From the NCBI GenBank assembly GCA_028565635.1, contig JAOXYB010030466.1, positions 1 through 14,809 on the forward strand: DNA of 14,809 bases. The letters are read 5' to 3'. A program made the translations under genes and the position numbers. The number at the start of each line of letters is the position of its first letter. Within the stretch, counting starts at the first letter, position 1. This DNA comes from Phoronis ovalis (taxonomy: Eukaryota > Phoronida > Phoronidae). Below, one piece after another: positions 9,901 to 14,809 of this stretch. The notes under the pieces were generated by a model that saw only the letters and a program-made list of their open reading frames with translations, was not told the origin of the DNA and did not search any database.

Positions 9901-12673
9901 TTCTTTTAATTCAGAACGCATGCCTTTAAATCGCACAAGCTTCTTACAGATTTAGAAATATTTTTTTTTTTAGCTTAATTAATGTACTTTCGAAAATATA
10001 TACTTTTTAGTCTATCATTCCTTTTTAATTCAATTTTATACCTGTTGTTGAAATCTGACTAAATTCATGTAGGATATAATTTACAATTTTATAATTTGTT
10101 TTGTTATAAATTGTGCTATTAATTCTTGCAGATATAAAAGAATCTCTGCACTTGGCCAGGCTTGCGCAAGAGGATACCAGCCATGTTTGGATAATGCTAC
10201 CACACTTTACAATAAGTGGATGGAGAAATCCGACCCTGATATGGAAAATCCGTAAGGAAACTATATATCTACAATATGATTTTGCTATTAAGAATGCTAG
10301 TTCTTTCTTTAACACGGATTCATAGATATCATGAAAATTACCTCTGATGTGTATCTTGTATTTCATTAATACTACTATACTTCATATAAATCCATGTCCC
10401 GTTTATTCTTAAAAGTATCATGGAGATATCATTAAAAATCTGTAGTTGCCTTTTTTCAGGATCAGCCCGAATTTAAAATCTTTGGTGTACTGTAACGCTA
10501 TTTCCAATGGAGGAGCCGAAGAATGGGACTTTGCCTATCAACGATATGTTAACTCCAACGTCGCCAGCGAGAAATCCAAATTGCTGTTTGGCATGTCCTG
10601 CTCTCGCACAGTTTGGATTTTAAGCAGGTAACACTTCTAAGCAAGTATATAAGAATGGGTAGAGATAAACTGCCATAATAGGCCATAAAAAAACAGTTTT
10701 ACCAAAGTGTTGCCCCAAAAAACTATCGTCATAGGATTTTATATTAACTGTGCATGTAAATTTTCAATCTTTTTAATTGTTCTCCCAATTCTCGCTCTCA
10801 GTGAGCGTCAAAGAAACAGACCCTCCTAATAAAGTGATGCTCGCAAGTTACAACATCACCTCCTGTTGTCGTTTATTCTTAGATATTTCAAGGGGATATG
10901 TTTTTGTAAATTAAGCCAAAATTGGCACACCCGGCCAGCTTTAAACATTTACGGTATAAAATGAAGTACACTTTTGAAATTGTTATTCTATCATAGATAC
11001 TTGAACTGGACTTTGGATAAAAATCGAGTACGTAAACAAGATGCAACCAGAACCATCATATCCATCTCAAGAAATTCAATAGGAAGATCACTGGCGTGGG
11101 ATTTTATACGGGCAAATTTTGATTACATACGTAAATCGTAAGTAAACAGTTACTTTTTTCTCTTTCCTTAGATTTTCTGTATGTGCGTTCATTTAAAAAG
11201 CTTCGCACACCCCATGCCACGTGTAACATTTTACTGATTGTCTTTTCTTTTTATACTTCATGATAAAACTAATATATATTGCATACGTTTGTATGTACTA
11301 AATTAAAGTGCCGAATAAATGGTGCCACGGAAAACATGCTTTAGTACCGATACTGATCAGCAGGAGGACATTATAATCACAGATACAGAGAAGTGACCTC
11401 TGCACGTGCTACAAGATGTAACATAGATCTAACTGAAAAAAGTGTTGGAAATAAATAGTCTGGCAATGAGTAAGAATTTCAGATGATTCATTAATAAAGT
11501 CCCACATTGAGAATCATTTTGGTTGAAGGAAAACGCAGTTTTATCCTTTTAATTGACAATAGCCGTTGTTGCAACGTCATTGGACATTGGACGTATTTAT
11601 CCTTTGCTACGGGTATTTCCCCTCAAATCTGCTGTAGTAAAGTATCATTTCTGGCGTGTTAAGCTGACATACTTGTGCTAAATCGTACAATAAATTGCTA
11701 CTTCATAGAAATAGCTGTGAGAGTGCCACTTATTATGCAGTACATTTGGCGTTTTAATTTACAGATATGGAGGAGGTTCCTTCTCCTTCAGTGGTCTGCT
11801 AAGTGGAATCACATCATCATTTAACACAGATTTCGAACTGCAACAGGTTAGAACATTTTAAAAAAATATTACGAAAAGCTAAATTGTATAATTGGTAACC
11901 AGAAGTATCAAGAAAAAAATCCTTGGAAACTGTCGAGGCTTTTTTAACCTGGGCAGTATAACAAAAAACACAATAATTCATTTTCCTCCGGCTTAATTAA
12001 ACCAAGTGCATACATGTAGATTAGGCTACAACTGTGATTGTTTCCAGTAACCATTTTAAAGGTCTTAAATTAGAAAACAGATTTGTTTTGACAATTCACA
12101 GGCACAAACTGCTTATCGTTTCTCTAAGAGTTGAACACAGTACAGTTATCATATACATTGAGTAAAAGCCAATAATAGGAGTCAGACAGTTATTGTATCA
12201 CTGGCATCACGAAATGTGCATTGTTTTGCTCTCCAGAAATTTAAACGTGTGTATCTGAGCGAAACTTTATTTACAAATTCGAGAAATTATAAATTGTCTT
12301 ATGTGTCTTGTGAGAGTCTCTTGCATCTGCATATATGAGAGTTTATTGCATTAAGATGCAAACATTGATCGAATAAAATAGGTTACAACTATATATAGTT
12401 TACATATATAGTTTACATATATGTGAAACAAAAGAACTAAATTTTGCACCTGGGGTCATGCACAAAATCTACCTATACGTCATTAAAGATCCACAAATAC
12501 AACTTATTTATGTTTCTATTCTTTAGCTTCAGGATTTTAAAGCTAAATATCCAGATCTTGGATCCGGAACTCGTGCTATCGATCAAGCTATTGAAAAAAC
12601 TCAAACAAATATCAAATGGATGAACGCCAATGAACAAAGAATCGGAATGTGGCTGAAGAACCAAGCCTTTTAA
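402..12673 (+). CDS. aminopeptidase N-like M1 zinc metallopeptidase, 19 exons, 5' partial
   Basis: This gene encodes a membrane alanyl aminopeptidase-like ectoenzyme that removes N-terminal residues from peptides at the cell surface (known for the family). Seen: exons 402-900, 1482-1637, 1865-2103, 3074-3228, 3688-3801, 4096-4230, 4651-4716, 5058-5123, 5534-5709, 5968-6062, 6670-6806, 7353-7408, 7949-8099, 9011-9090, 10132-10251, 10460-10627, 10997-11137, 11765-11846 and 12527-12673 join in frame into 926 residues plus TAA. Residues 1-37 are a Thr-rich stalk. [11 protein letters not shown] at 38 opens the N-domain. GAMEN is 308-312; HELAH is 344-348 with the third zinc ligand Glu367 eighteen residues on; the catalytic Tyr is 430. 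An Ig-like domain (about 505-590) and an ERAP1-type C-domain follow, with Cys719/726 and Cys759/795 spaced like the two human APN disulfides. From the RLP motif onward the length (889) is close to human APN (about 898). The cytoplasmic tail and membrane anchor are not in the window. The exact paralogue (ANPEP, ENPEP-like or other) is inferred from GAMEN context and remains open. Confidence 0.93.
901..1481 (+). other. intron 1
   Basis: GT-AG intron of 581 bp. It holds a 28-bp near-duplicate at 1255-1282 and 1297-1324 and several short GGATATT direct repeats around 1178-1215. No gene is seen in it. Confidence 0.85.
1255..1324 (+). repeat. tandem near-duplicate, 28 bp at period 42
   Basis: The segments 1255-1282 and 1297-1324 share ATAGCCACAACACTGCT and most of their flanks, with three mismatches in 28 bases. 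This looks like a small slippage or segmental duplication inside intron 1. No function is suggested. Confidence 0.8.
1482..1637 (+). CDS. aminopeptidase exon 2: N-domain
   Basis: It encodes residues 167-217 with split codons at both ends. It carries the family motif [20 protein letters not shown], whose first Gln/Glu residues line the substrate N-terminus pocket in M1 enzymes. The donor at 1638 is chosen because AG+G makes Arg218 and keeps exon 3 in frame. Confidence 0.92.
1865..2103 (+). CDS. aminopeptidase exon 3: end of N-domain, entry to catalytic domain
   Basis: It encodes residues 219-297. [21 protein letters not shown] is the strongly conserved aminopeptidase N stretch; PFPLPKQ leads to the active-site loop. 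The acceptor is ATAG at 1863-1864. The last base G joins AC of exon 4 to make Asp298. Confidence 0.92.
2522..2933 (+). mobile_element. MITE unit 2, closest match to the intron 13 copy
   Basis: This 412-bp unit is clearly similar along most of its length to the reverse complement of 8240-8679. Its left inverted repeat lacks the inner half present in unit 1, while its right one is complete. It has a TATA-box-like TATATAAAG at 2566-2574 and a 27-codon open frame at 2733-2816. Confidence 0.8.
2733..2816 (+). pseudogene. 27-codon frame inside MITE, possible transposase leader relic
   Basis: An ATG at 2733 opens a basic frame (begins MSYNDRID, contains [14 protein letters not shown]) that stops at 2814. 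The intron 13 copy keeps the matching ATG, the surrounding bases and the TAA but is frameshifted. It may be the remains of the parent transposon's coding start. No family was recognised, and chance is possible at this length. Confidence 0.3.
3074..3228 (+). CDS. aminopeptidase exon 4: GAMEN and HELAH
   Basis: It encodes residues 299-349. GAMEN (3103-3117) is the exopeptidase specificity motif; HELAH (3211-3225) supplies two zinc-ligand His residues and the catalytic Glu345. The exon ends at phase 0 directly after HELAHQ, so the zinc site is split from its third ligand by intron 4. Confidence 0.96.
3229..3687 (+). other. intron 4
   Basis: GT-AG intron of 459 bp. AT-rich, with no coding, RNA or transposon signal that I can support. 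Confidence 0.85.
3688..3801 (+). CDS. aminopeptidase exon 5: third zinc ligand
   Basis: It encodes residues 350-387. WFGNLV...[14 protein letters not shown] contains Glu367 (codon 3739-3741), exactly 18 residues after the second His of HELAH, as expected for M1 enzymes. The exon is phase 0 at both ends. Confidence 0.96.
3802..4095 (+). other. intron 5 with minisatellite
   Basis: GT-AG intron of 294 bp. One third of it is a three-copy 33-bp tandem repeat, listed separately. Confidence 0.85.
3970..4068 (+). repeat. 33-bp minisatellite, 3 copies
   Basis: Units at 3970-4002, 4003-4035 and 4036-4068 differ at a single base (CAGGTAATA to CTGGTAATA in the third). The near identity points to recent expansion. 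The first two units each contain CAG followed by GTAATA, which resembles a splice donor. Confidence 0.95.
4096..4230 (+). CDS. aminopeptidase exon 6: catalytic tyrosine
   Basis: It encodes residues 388-432. SSHPI and [12 protein letters not shown] are conserved; Tyr430 (4222-4224) corresponds to the transition-state-stabilising Tyr of M1 peptidases. The exon is phase 0 at both ends, with GT donor at 4231. Confidence 0.94.
4231..4650 (+). other. intron 6
   Basis: GT-AG intron of 420 bp. Nothing gene-like. The reading frame of exon 6 continues open into it for about 120 bases, which is read-through and not coding. Confidence 0.85.
4651..4716 (+). CDS. aminopeptidase exon 7
   Basis: This 66-bp exon encodes residues 433-454, [20 protein letters not shown] then LS, continuing the SYGK-GAS helix of the catalytic domain. 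It is phase 0 on both sides. A decayed duplicate of this exon lies in the following intron. Confidence 0.92.
4717..5057 (+). other. intron 7, holds decayed exon 7 copy
   Basis: GT-AG intron of 341 bp. Its middle (4833-4968) repeats, in degraded form, exon 7 together with the start of this intron. Confidence 0.85.
4833..4877 (+). pseudogene. decayed tandem copy of aminopeptidase exon 7
   Basis: Read in the exon 7 frame, this stretch gives [11 protein letters not shown], stop, DLS, against [15 protein letters not shown] in the real exon. Its first 33 bases match exon 7 at about 27 positions. The copy keeps a GT (4878-4879) where exon 7 has its donor, and the similarity continues into the intron up to the shared ACTACTAAA (about 4960-4968, compare 4792-4800). 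An in-frame TGA at 4866 and a TAG at 4830 mean it cannot be used as a protein-coding exon now. Its 66-bp phase-0 parent is the kind of exon that can duplicate to give mutually exclusive alternatives. Confidence 0.75.
5058..5123 (+). CDS. aminopeptidase exon 8
   Basis: A second 66-bp phase-0 exon, residues 455-476 ([20 protein letters not shown] then SQ). It matches the M1 segment with the Tyr-Leu-rich helix before the WTLQMGFP motif. The acceptor has a long T run. Confidence 0.92.
5124..5533 (+). other. intron 8
   Basis: GT-AG intron of 410 bp. No feature beyond a short inverted repeat at 5438-5455. An open frame across it shows no protein family signal. Confidence 0.85.
5534..5709 (+). CDS. 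aminopeptidase exon 9: end of catalytic domain, start of Ig-like domain
   Basis: It encodes residues 477-534. [15 protein letters not shown] is the signature junction between the catalytic and beta-sandwich domains; [11 protein letters not shown] follows as in aminopeptidase N. It ends with AA, completed by T of exon 10 (Asn535). Confidence 0.94.
5968..6062 (+). CDS. aminopeptidase exon 10: Ig-like domain
   Basis: It encodes residues 536-566, including [14 protein letters not shown], the counterpart of the W-x-(V/I)-P strand in M1 enzymes. It is split-codon at both ends; its final A joins AG of exon 11 as Lys567. Confidence 0.9.
6063..6669 (+). other. intron 10
   Basis: GT-AG intron of 607 bp. 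I see no gene, repeat or transposon in it. Confidence 0.85.
6670..6806 (+). CDS. aminopeptidase exon 11: Ig-like to C-domain
   Basis: It encodes residues 568-612. [21 protein letters not shown] is the conserved G-(Y/F)-Y-(R/K)-V-N-Y-D motif of M1 aminopeptidases. The acceptor at 6668-6669 is kept over the next AG (6670-6671) because only it preserves frame. Confidence 0.94.
6807..7352 (+). other. intron 11
   Basis: GT-AG intron of 546 bp. Nothing recognisable is found in it. Confidence 0.85.
7353..7408 (+). CDS. aminopeptidase exon 12
   Basis: A 56-bp exon, residues 613-630 ([18 protein letters not shown]). [10 protein letters not shown] is the hallmark start of the ERAP1-type helical C-domain. 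It is too short to be found without homology but fits the frame on both sides. Confidence 0.93.
7409..7948 (+). other. intron 12
   Basis: GT-AG intron of 540 bp. AT-rich, with no supported feature. Confidence 0.85.
7949..8099 (+). CDS. aminopeptidase exon 13: C-domain
   Basis: It encodes residues 632-681. [15 protein letters not shown] matches the conserved Y-L-x-x-E-x-x-Y-x-P-W segment, followed by RSEYYG. The first base completes Arg631. Donor is GTAAGT. Confidence 0.93.
8100..9010 (+). other. intron 13 with inverted MITE copy
   Basis: GT-AG intron of 911 bp. Nearly half is a MITE at 8240-8679; the rest (8680-9010) shows nothing else. Confidence 0.85.
8240..8679 (-). mobile_element. MITE, same family as intron 3 element, inverted
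   Basis: This 440-bp element is clearly similar over most of its length to the reverse complement of 2522-2933. Shared blocks include the TATA-like box (complement of 8591-8599), CTGTGCTGCCAGAGTTTA, AGCTCCCCGGCGATACCTATT and ATTACGTCATTAAT. Its terminal repeats begin CAGT and end ACTG, with the left one shortened by an internal deletion. The flanks 8231-8239 (ACTGAAAGG) and 8680-8689 (ACTGAAAAGG) look like a 9-bp target duplication with one inserted A. No coding capacity remains. Confidence 0.85.
9011..9090 (+). CDS. aminopeptidase exon 14: C-domain
   Basis: It encodes residues 682-707 ([20 protein letters not shown] and on to DPHLD). This matches the human segment K-x-Y-L-x-x-x-V-x-P-L-(F/Y). 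It ends with CA, completed by A of exon 15 as Gln708. Donor is GTAAGTAA. Confidence 0.9.
9091..10131 (+). other. intron 14, the longest
   Basis: GT-AG intron of 1041 bp. No exon fits here: the tempting AG at 9912-9913 opens a frame that soon stops and lacks the expected C-domain sequence. A perfect 17-bp palindrome sits at 9765-9781. No repeat family recognised. Confidence 0.8.
10132..10251 (+). CDS. aminopeptidase exon 15: first conserved disulfide pair
   Basis: It encodes residues 709-747. [19 protein letters not shown] places Cys719 and Cys726 seven residues apart, as in the human APN 761/768 disulfide. [13 protein letters not shown] follows. The final CC joins G of exon 16 as Pro748. Confidence 0.94.
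10460..10627 (+). CDS. aminopeptidase exon 16: second conserved disulfide pair
   Basis: It encodes residues 749-803. [17 protein letters not shown] and [13 protein letters not shown] place Cys759 and Cys795 36 residues apart, equal to the human 798/834 spacing. [10 protein letters not shown] is conserved between them. AG at the end makes Arg804 with exon 17. Confidence 0.95.
10628..10996 (+). other. intron 16
   Basis: GT-AG intron of 369 bp. No supported feature inside. Confidence 0.85.
10997..11137 (+). CDS. aminopeptidase exon 17: C-domain
   Basis: It encodes residues 805-850. [20 protein letters not shown] then [10 protein letters not shown] is the conserved (R/K)-x-Q-D-x-x-x-x-(I/V) and W-D-F-(V/I) region. 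It ends with TC, completed by A as Ser851. Confidence 0.95.
11138..11764 (+). other. intron 17
   Basis: GT-AG intron of 627 bp with nothing recognisable. Confidence 0.85.
11765..11846 (+). CDS. aminopeptidase exon 18
   Basis: An 82-bp exon, residues 852-878. [19 protein letters not shown] then NTDFELQQ aligns with human [20 protein letters not shown]. It ends in phase 0. Confidence 0.95.
11847..12526 (+). other. intron 18
   Basis: GT-AG intron of 680 bp. It holds a short 13-bp tandem repeat at 12391-12423 (unit ATATATAGTTTAC, about 2.5 copies) and nothing else that I can support. Confidence 0.85.
12391..12423 (+). repeat. 13-bp AT-rich tandem repeat
   Basis: Two exact copies of ATATATAGTTTAC (12391-12403 and 12404-12416) and a partial third. 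A simple low-complexity repeat. Confidence 0.85.
12527..12673 (+). CDS. aminopeptidase exon 19: C-terminus and stop
   Basis: It encodes residues 879-926 and [24 protein letters not shown] matches the human GSGTRALEQALEKTKANIKW motif. The protein ends MWLKNQAF, a position comparable to the human C-terminus, so the 3' end is complete. Confidence 0.96.
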   Translation, partial: LQDFKAKYPDLGSGTRAIDQAIEKTQTNIKWMNANEQRIGMWLKNQAF

Positions 12674-12702
12674 ATCTGAGCGATTATTTCCATGTTTGAG
12701 CT

Positions 12703-12708
12703 AATAAA
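12703..12708 (+). promoter_or_regulatory. poly(A) signal of the aminopeptidase gene
   Basis: AATAAA lies 30 bp after the stop codon and is followed by a GT/T-rich stretch (TGTGCTTTACTTGTTTTT). This implies an unusually short 3' UTR of roughly 50 bases. Confidence 0.75.
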
Positions 12709-13207
12709 TAACTGTGCTTTACTTGTTTTTATACTGCATCAAAATGCGGCATATATACTGACATATTGCTTTTTACAGGCACCACACAATTCTTGAACAA
12801 TGCACTTAAATTTGCCTTTGTCTAACATCTTAAATGGTGCAACACAATCGTATCATATAAAATTTATATAACAGGTTATTAGATTAGAGACCATAACAAG
12901 GAAGATAACGTACACATCTAAATGTATATTATATTTAATTAACTGCAGTTGTAGTAATATTCAGAACGTGTGACGCTACTATCTCTAGTAGTAATGCAAA
13001 AGGAGGTGGCAATGGTAATTATAATAATTATTATATATATAGTATATTTTAGTGTTGACGGTTAGATCAGTTAATTAAATGTATATTACATCTCTAGATG
13101 AATTAATTATATATCTGGTAAAACGCCTCTGTAACATTTTCTTCTTTATTTACGGGAGAGAAAAAAAAATGATTTGGCAAAATGTTGTTCTTTGCAGAAA
13201 TGCAAAT
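12709..13207. other. intergenic spacer, aminopeptidase to tRNA
   Basis: AT-rich sequence with an AT-only tract around 13018-13050. No gene or known repeat seen. Confidence 0.7.
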
Positions 13208-13309
13208 GGCTCCATTGCTTAGTTGGTTAAAGCGCCTGTCTAGTACTGAGTAATGTGTAATCTAGATTCCGAAAACAGGAGATCGCGAGTTCGAATCTCA
13301 CTGGGGCCT
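13208..13309 (+). tRNA. tRNA-Thr (anticodon AGT) with a 28-nt intron
   Basis: Acceptor stem 13208-13214 pairs with 13302-13308 (one G-U). D-arm GCTT/AAGC is 13217-13233. Anticodon stem CCTGT (13235-13239) pairs with ACAGG (13275-13279) once 13246-13273 is removed. The anticodon AGT is 13242-13244. T-arm is GCGAG-TTCGAAT-CTCAC (13285-13301) with one C-A mismatch. The mature body is 74 nt, and the A and B boxes are intact. The 28-nt insert sits after position 37, the standard site for eukaryotic tRNA introns; G13271 can pair with C13240 and leaves an AAA bulge at the 3' splice site. It also contains CTAG, complementary to CTAG of the anticodon loop. A T-run follows at 13317. The mismatch and the unusual isotype leave room for a pseudogene or SINE source. 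Confidence 0.82.
13246..13273 (+). other. tRNA-Thr intron
   Basis: Removing these bases restores a perfect 5-bp anticodon stem and a 7-base loop CT-AGT-AA. The boundary could shift by a base because of flanking A residues; this placement follows the position 37/38 rule. Confidence 0.75.
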
Positions 13310-13316
13310 TCTATCC

Positions 13317-13320
13317 TTTT
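13317..13320 (+). terminator. RNA polymerase III terminator of tRNA-Thr
   Basis: A TTTT run, seven bases after the end of the tRNA body, is the normal pol III stop signal. Confidence 0.65.
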
Positions 13321-14059
13321 ATTTATATTTAACATAATTTTTTCTGCTTATCTCAAATTCTCTATCATTCTTCTCTATCATTTTGAGTTGTATATGTATA
13401 AATATGGAATATGTTAGTGACTGAAAGATAGAAAATATACTTTCTTCAAAGATCTCTTTTGTTATTAATACTCCTCTGTATGCTCACTTTCCCAGTTCGA
13501 GAGATGAACGTTTATCCCTCTTCTGTGTTTGTAGACTATTGAGGGTCACTTATGTCCAGAATATGTACTAAGAGCAAAATTTATGTGATTTCTGATATTT
13601 AAGAATTTTCCAGTATTGTTCATTTCCGATCATTTGGCATTGTTTTATTTGGTCTTCCAACATTTTCCGTTTGATCAGAGTCTGAGGAAATTTCTTTTTT
13701 TCTATATATTGATCCGAATATTCTCTATATTCTTCACTGGACCATAGTTAACTTGTTTAATAGTTGTGTTTTCTTTAATTTAATTGCAAGTTATTGATCA
13801 TTCACAGAATGCGACATGCTGGGAACGTTTAGTTGGGTCGGTAACAGGTGGCTCCACCAAGTGCATCTAGTCTATCTAGGCAAAACCATAATATTTACTT
13901 TCTTAACAGATAATGGACCTATTGCCCTTTGTAGACGTAGAAGTAGACCTGACATCACCAGTTAAGGTCACTGAAACAAATTGTTTTGTACTGCTTTTTG
14001 TGCCTTGCTTTTTGTACGGTTTTAAGTAAAATTTACTGCTACTTAACGGTGTACGTAAG
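13321..14059. other. intergenic region and probable promoter/5' UTR of the next gene
   Basis: No coding region is seen on either strand. The last part should hold the promoter and 5' UTR of the downstream gene. No clear TATA box stands out. An in-frame stop at 14027-14029 precedes the proposed start codon. Confidence 0.6.
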
Positions 14060-14110
14060 ATGGATAATCAACTCAAATCAGTACTAGTGTTTTTTGTGAA
14101 CGGCAAAAAG
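14060..14110 (+). CDS. xanthine dehydrogenase/oxidase-like, first coding exon (3' partial)
   Basis: This short exon encodes MDNQLKSVLVFFVNGKK and stops at a GT donor (14111). L-V-F-F-V-N-G-(R/K)-K is the N-terminal beta-strand of xanthine dehydrogenase, at the start of its 2Fe-2S ferredoxin-like domain, and the first coding exon in animal XDH genes ends at about this point (known, from memory). The start has good context (A at -3, G at +4) with an in-frame stop upstream. The enzyme would oxidise hypoxanthine and xanthine to urate in the cytosol. The next exon, with the cysteine motifs, was not found before the window ends, so the call rests on 17 residues. An aldehyde oxidase paralogue is the main alternative. 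Confidence 0.6.
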
Positions 14111-14809
14111 GTAGGAATTTTAAAACTTACTTAGTATTTTAGTTGGAATCAATCATCTGGAGTGACATAATTTCAACTTGGGTGCTCAGGTGCCATGTCA
14201 CTATTCAAAAAATTCTCTGGTCCGAAAGCTTACTTGTCCCAATGACCCAGAAGTTCTCACTAGTGTGAAGGCTCGATGGTCCTCAGCTTGCTAATCCAAA
14301 AGGAACTTTAAAACCGAGCCCGAAATCCGGGCAATATACATTGACACCTGAGCTTCGGCCTGTACACACACTGCTCTAACCCGCTTTAACCTCCATGTGA
14401 ACAACAGATGCGATCAAGGATGACCTGGTTGAAATGTCTGAAAATAGTGTGACAAGTTCACGCGGCACGTACTCTGTTTGCATAGATGGTTTGATCCCCG
14501 GGGGGCAGCTAATTTGAAAGGAAGTCGGGCACCCATGCTCGTCCGTAGGGTTCAAAATAAGCCCCTAAACGGGAAGTAGAGGATCAAAATACCACCCCTA
14601 AACTGGGAGATTTTGCTAAAAAAAACCGGAACTTTTCTCTGAAAAATTAACAACCAAATAAAAAAACGGTTCCCAAAAAAAGTCGACAACCAAAAAAAAG
14701 AAAAAAACGTCAAAACAAAATAATACACTAAATTTAAAAAAAATGCAAAATGGTCGCCAAAAGGTAATGCTTGCTGCTCCCACTGAAAAAAGGACCCCTA
14801 AACGGGAGG
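14111..14809 (+). other. partial intron 1 of the XDH-like gene
   Basis: It begins GTAGGA and contains no second exon that I can recognise. The block 14200-14520 is less AT-rich than its surroundings and may be an old transposon insertion, but no family is identifiable. The final 250 bp contain A-rich tracts and repeated CCCCTAAACGGGA motifs. Confidence 0.5.
14552..14809. repeat. repeat with CCCCTAAACGGGA motifs at window edge
   Basis: The motif occurs at 14562-14574, as CCCCTAAACTGGGA at 14595-14608, and at 14795-14807. The first two sit in 32-33 bp near-repeats that also share TCAAAATA. The third is separated by a long A-rich stretch and may start another unit beyond the window. Confidence 0.6.

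Noticed and set aside
9914-9960. AG at 9912-9913 as acceptor of the exon after exon 14
   Set aside because: The frame stops within about 20 codons and lacks the expected ISALGQAC sequence, which is present from 10132.
10113-10325. Open frame on + overlapping exon 15
   Set aside because: It is in a different frame from the exon; only the spliced frame gives the [12 protein letters not shown] motif.
10025-10366. Open frame of 113 codons on the minus strand
   Set aside because: It is the antisense of exon 15 and its intron flanks; the + strand reads conserved C-domain sequence.
12473-12664. Minus-strand open frame at the gene's 3' end
   Set aside because: Antisense of exon 19.

Overview
The window is animal nuclear DNA. 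It is AT-rich, its genes are split by short GT-AG introns, it carries an AATAAA poly(A) signal, and it holds small inverted-repeat transposons and a eukaryotic-type tRNA gene. Domain content cannot fix the species. An invertebrate is the best guess, possibly a mollusc or another lophotrochozoan, but that rests on general impression and not on a diagnostic sequence.

Positions 402-12673 (+) hold nearly the whole coding part of an M1-family membrane alanyl aminopeptidase (aminopeptidase N-like). I could place 19 exons. Every junction is GT-AG, every phase agrees, and together they give 926 residues and a stop codon. They cover a Thr-rich stalk, the beta-saddle N-domain, the zinc catalytic domain (GAMEN, HELAH plus a distal Glu, catalytic Tyr), the Ig-like domain and the helical C-terminal domain. 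Only the first coding exon or exons, expected to encode the cytoplasmic tail and membrane anchor, lie left of the window. Two MITE-type insertions sit in introns 3 and 13 in opposite orientations. A decayed second copy of exon 7 sits in intron 7, and a 33-bp minisatellite sits in intron 5.

Downstream of the poly(A) signal (12703-12708) is a tRNA-Thr(AGT) gene at 13208-13309. It has an apparent 28-nt intron with the expected pre-tRNA splicing geometry, followed by a T-run. About 750 bp further on, a short coding exon (14060-14110) ends in a GT donor. Its peptide matches the extreme N-terminus of xanthine dehydrogenase/oxidase, so a second protein gene starts here on the same strand and runs out of the window. 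The right edge is a repeat-rich stretch with three copies of a CCCCTAAACGGGA-type motif.

The two protein genes are independent neighbours: an ectopeptidase of the cell surface and a cytosolic molybdoflavoenzyme of purine breakdown. Nothing seen links them functionally.
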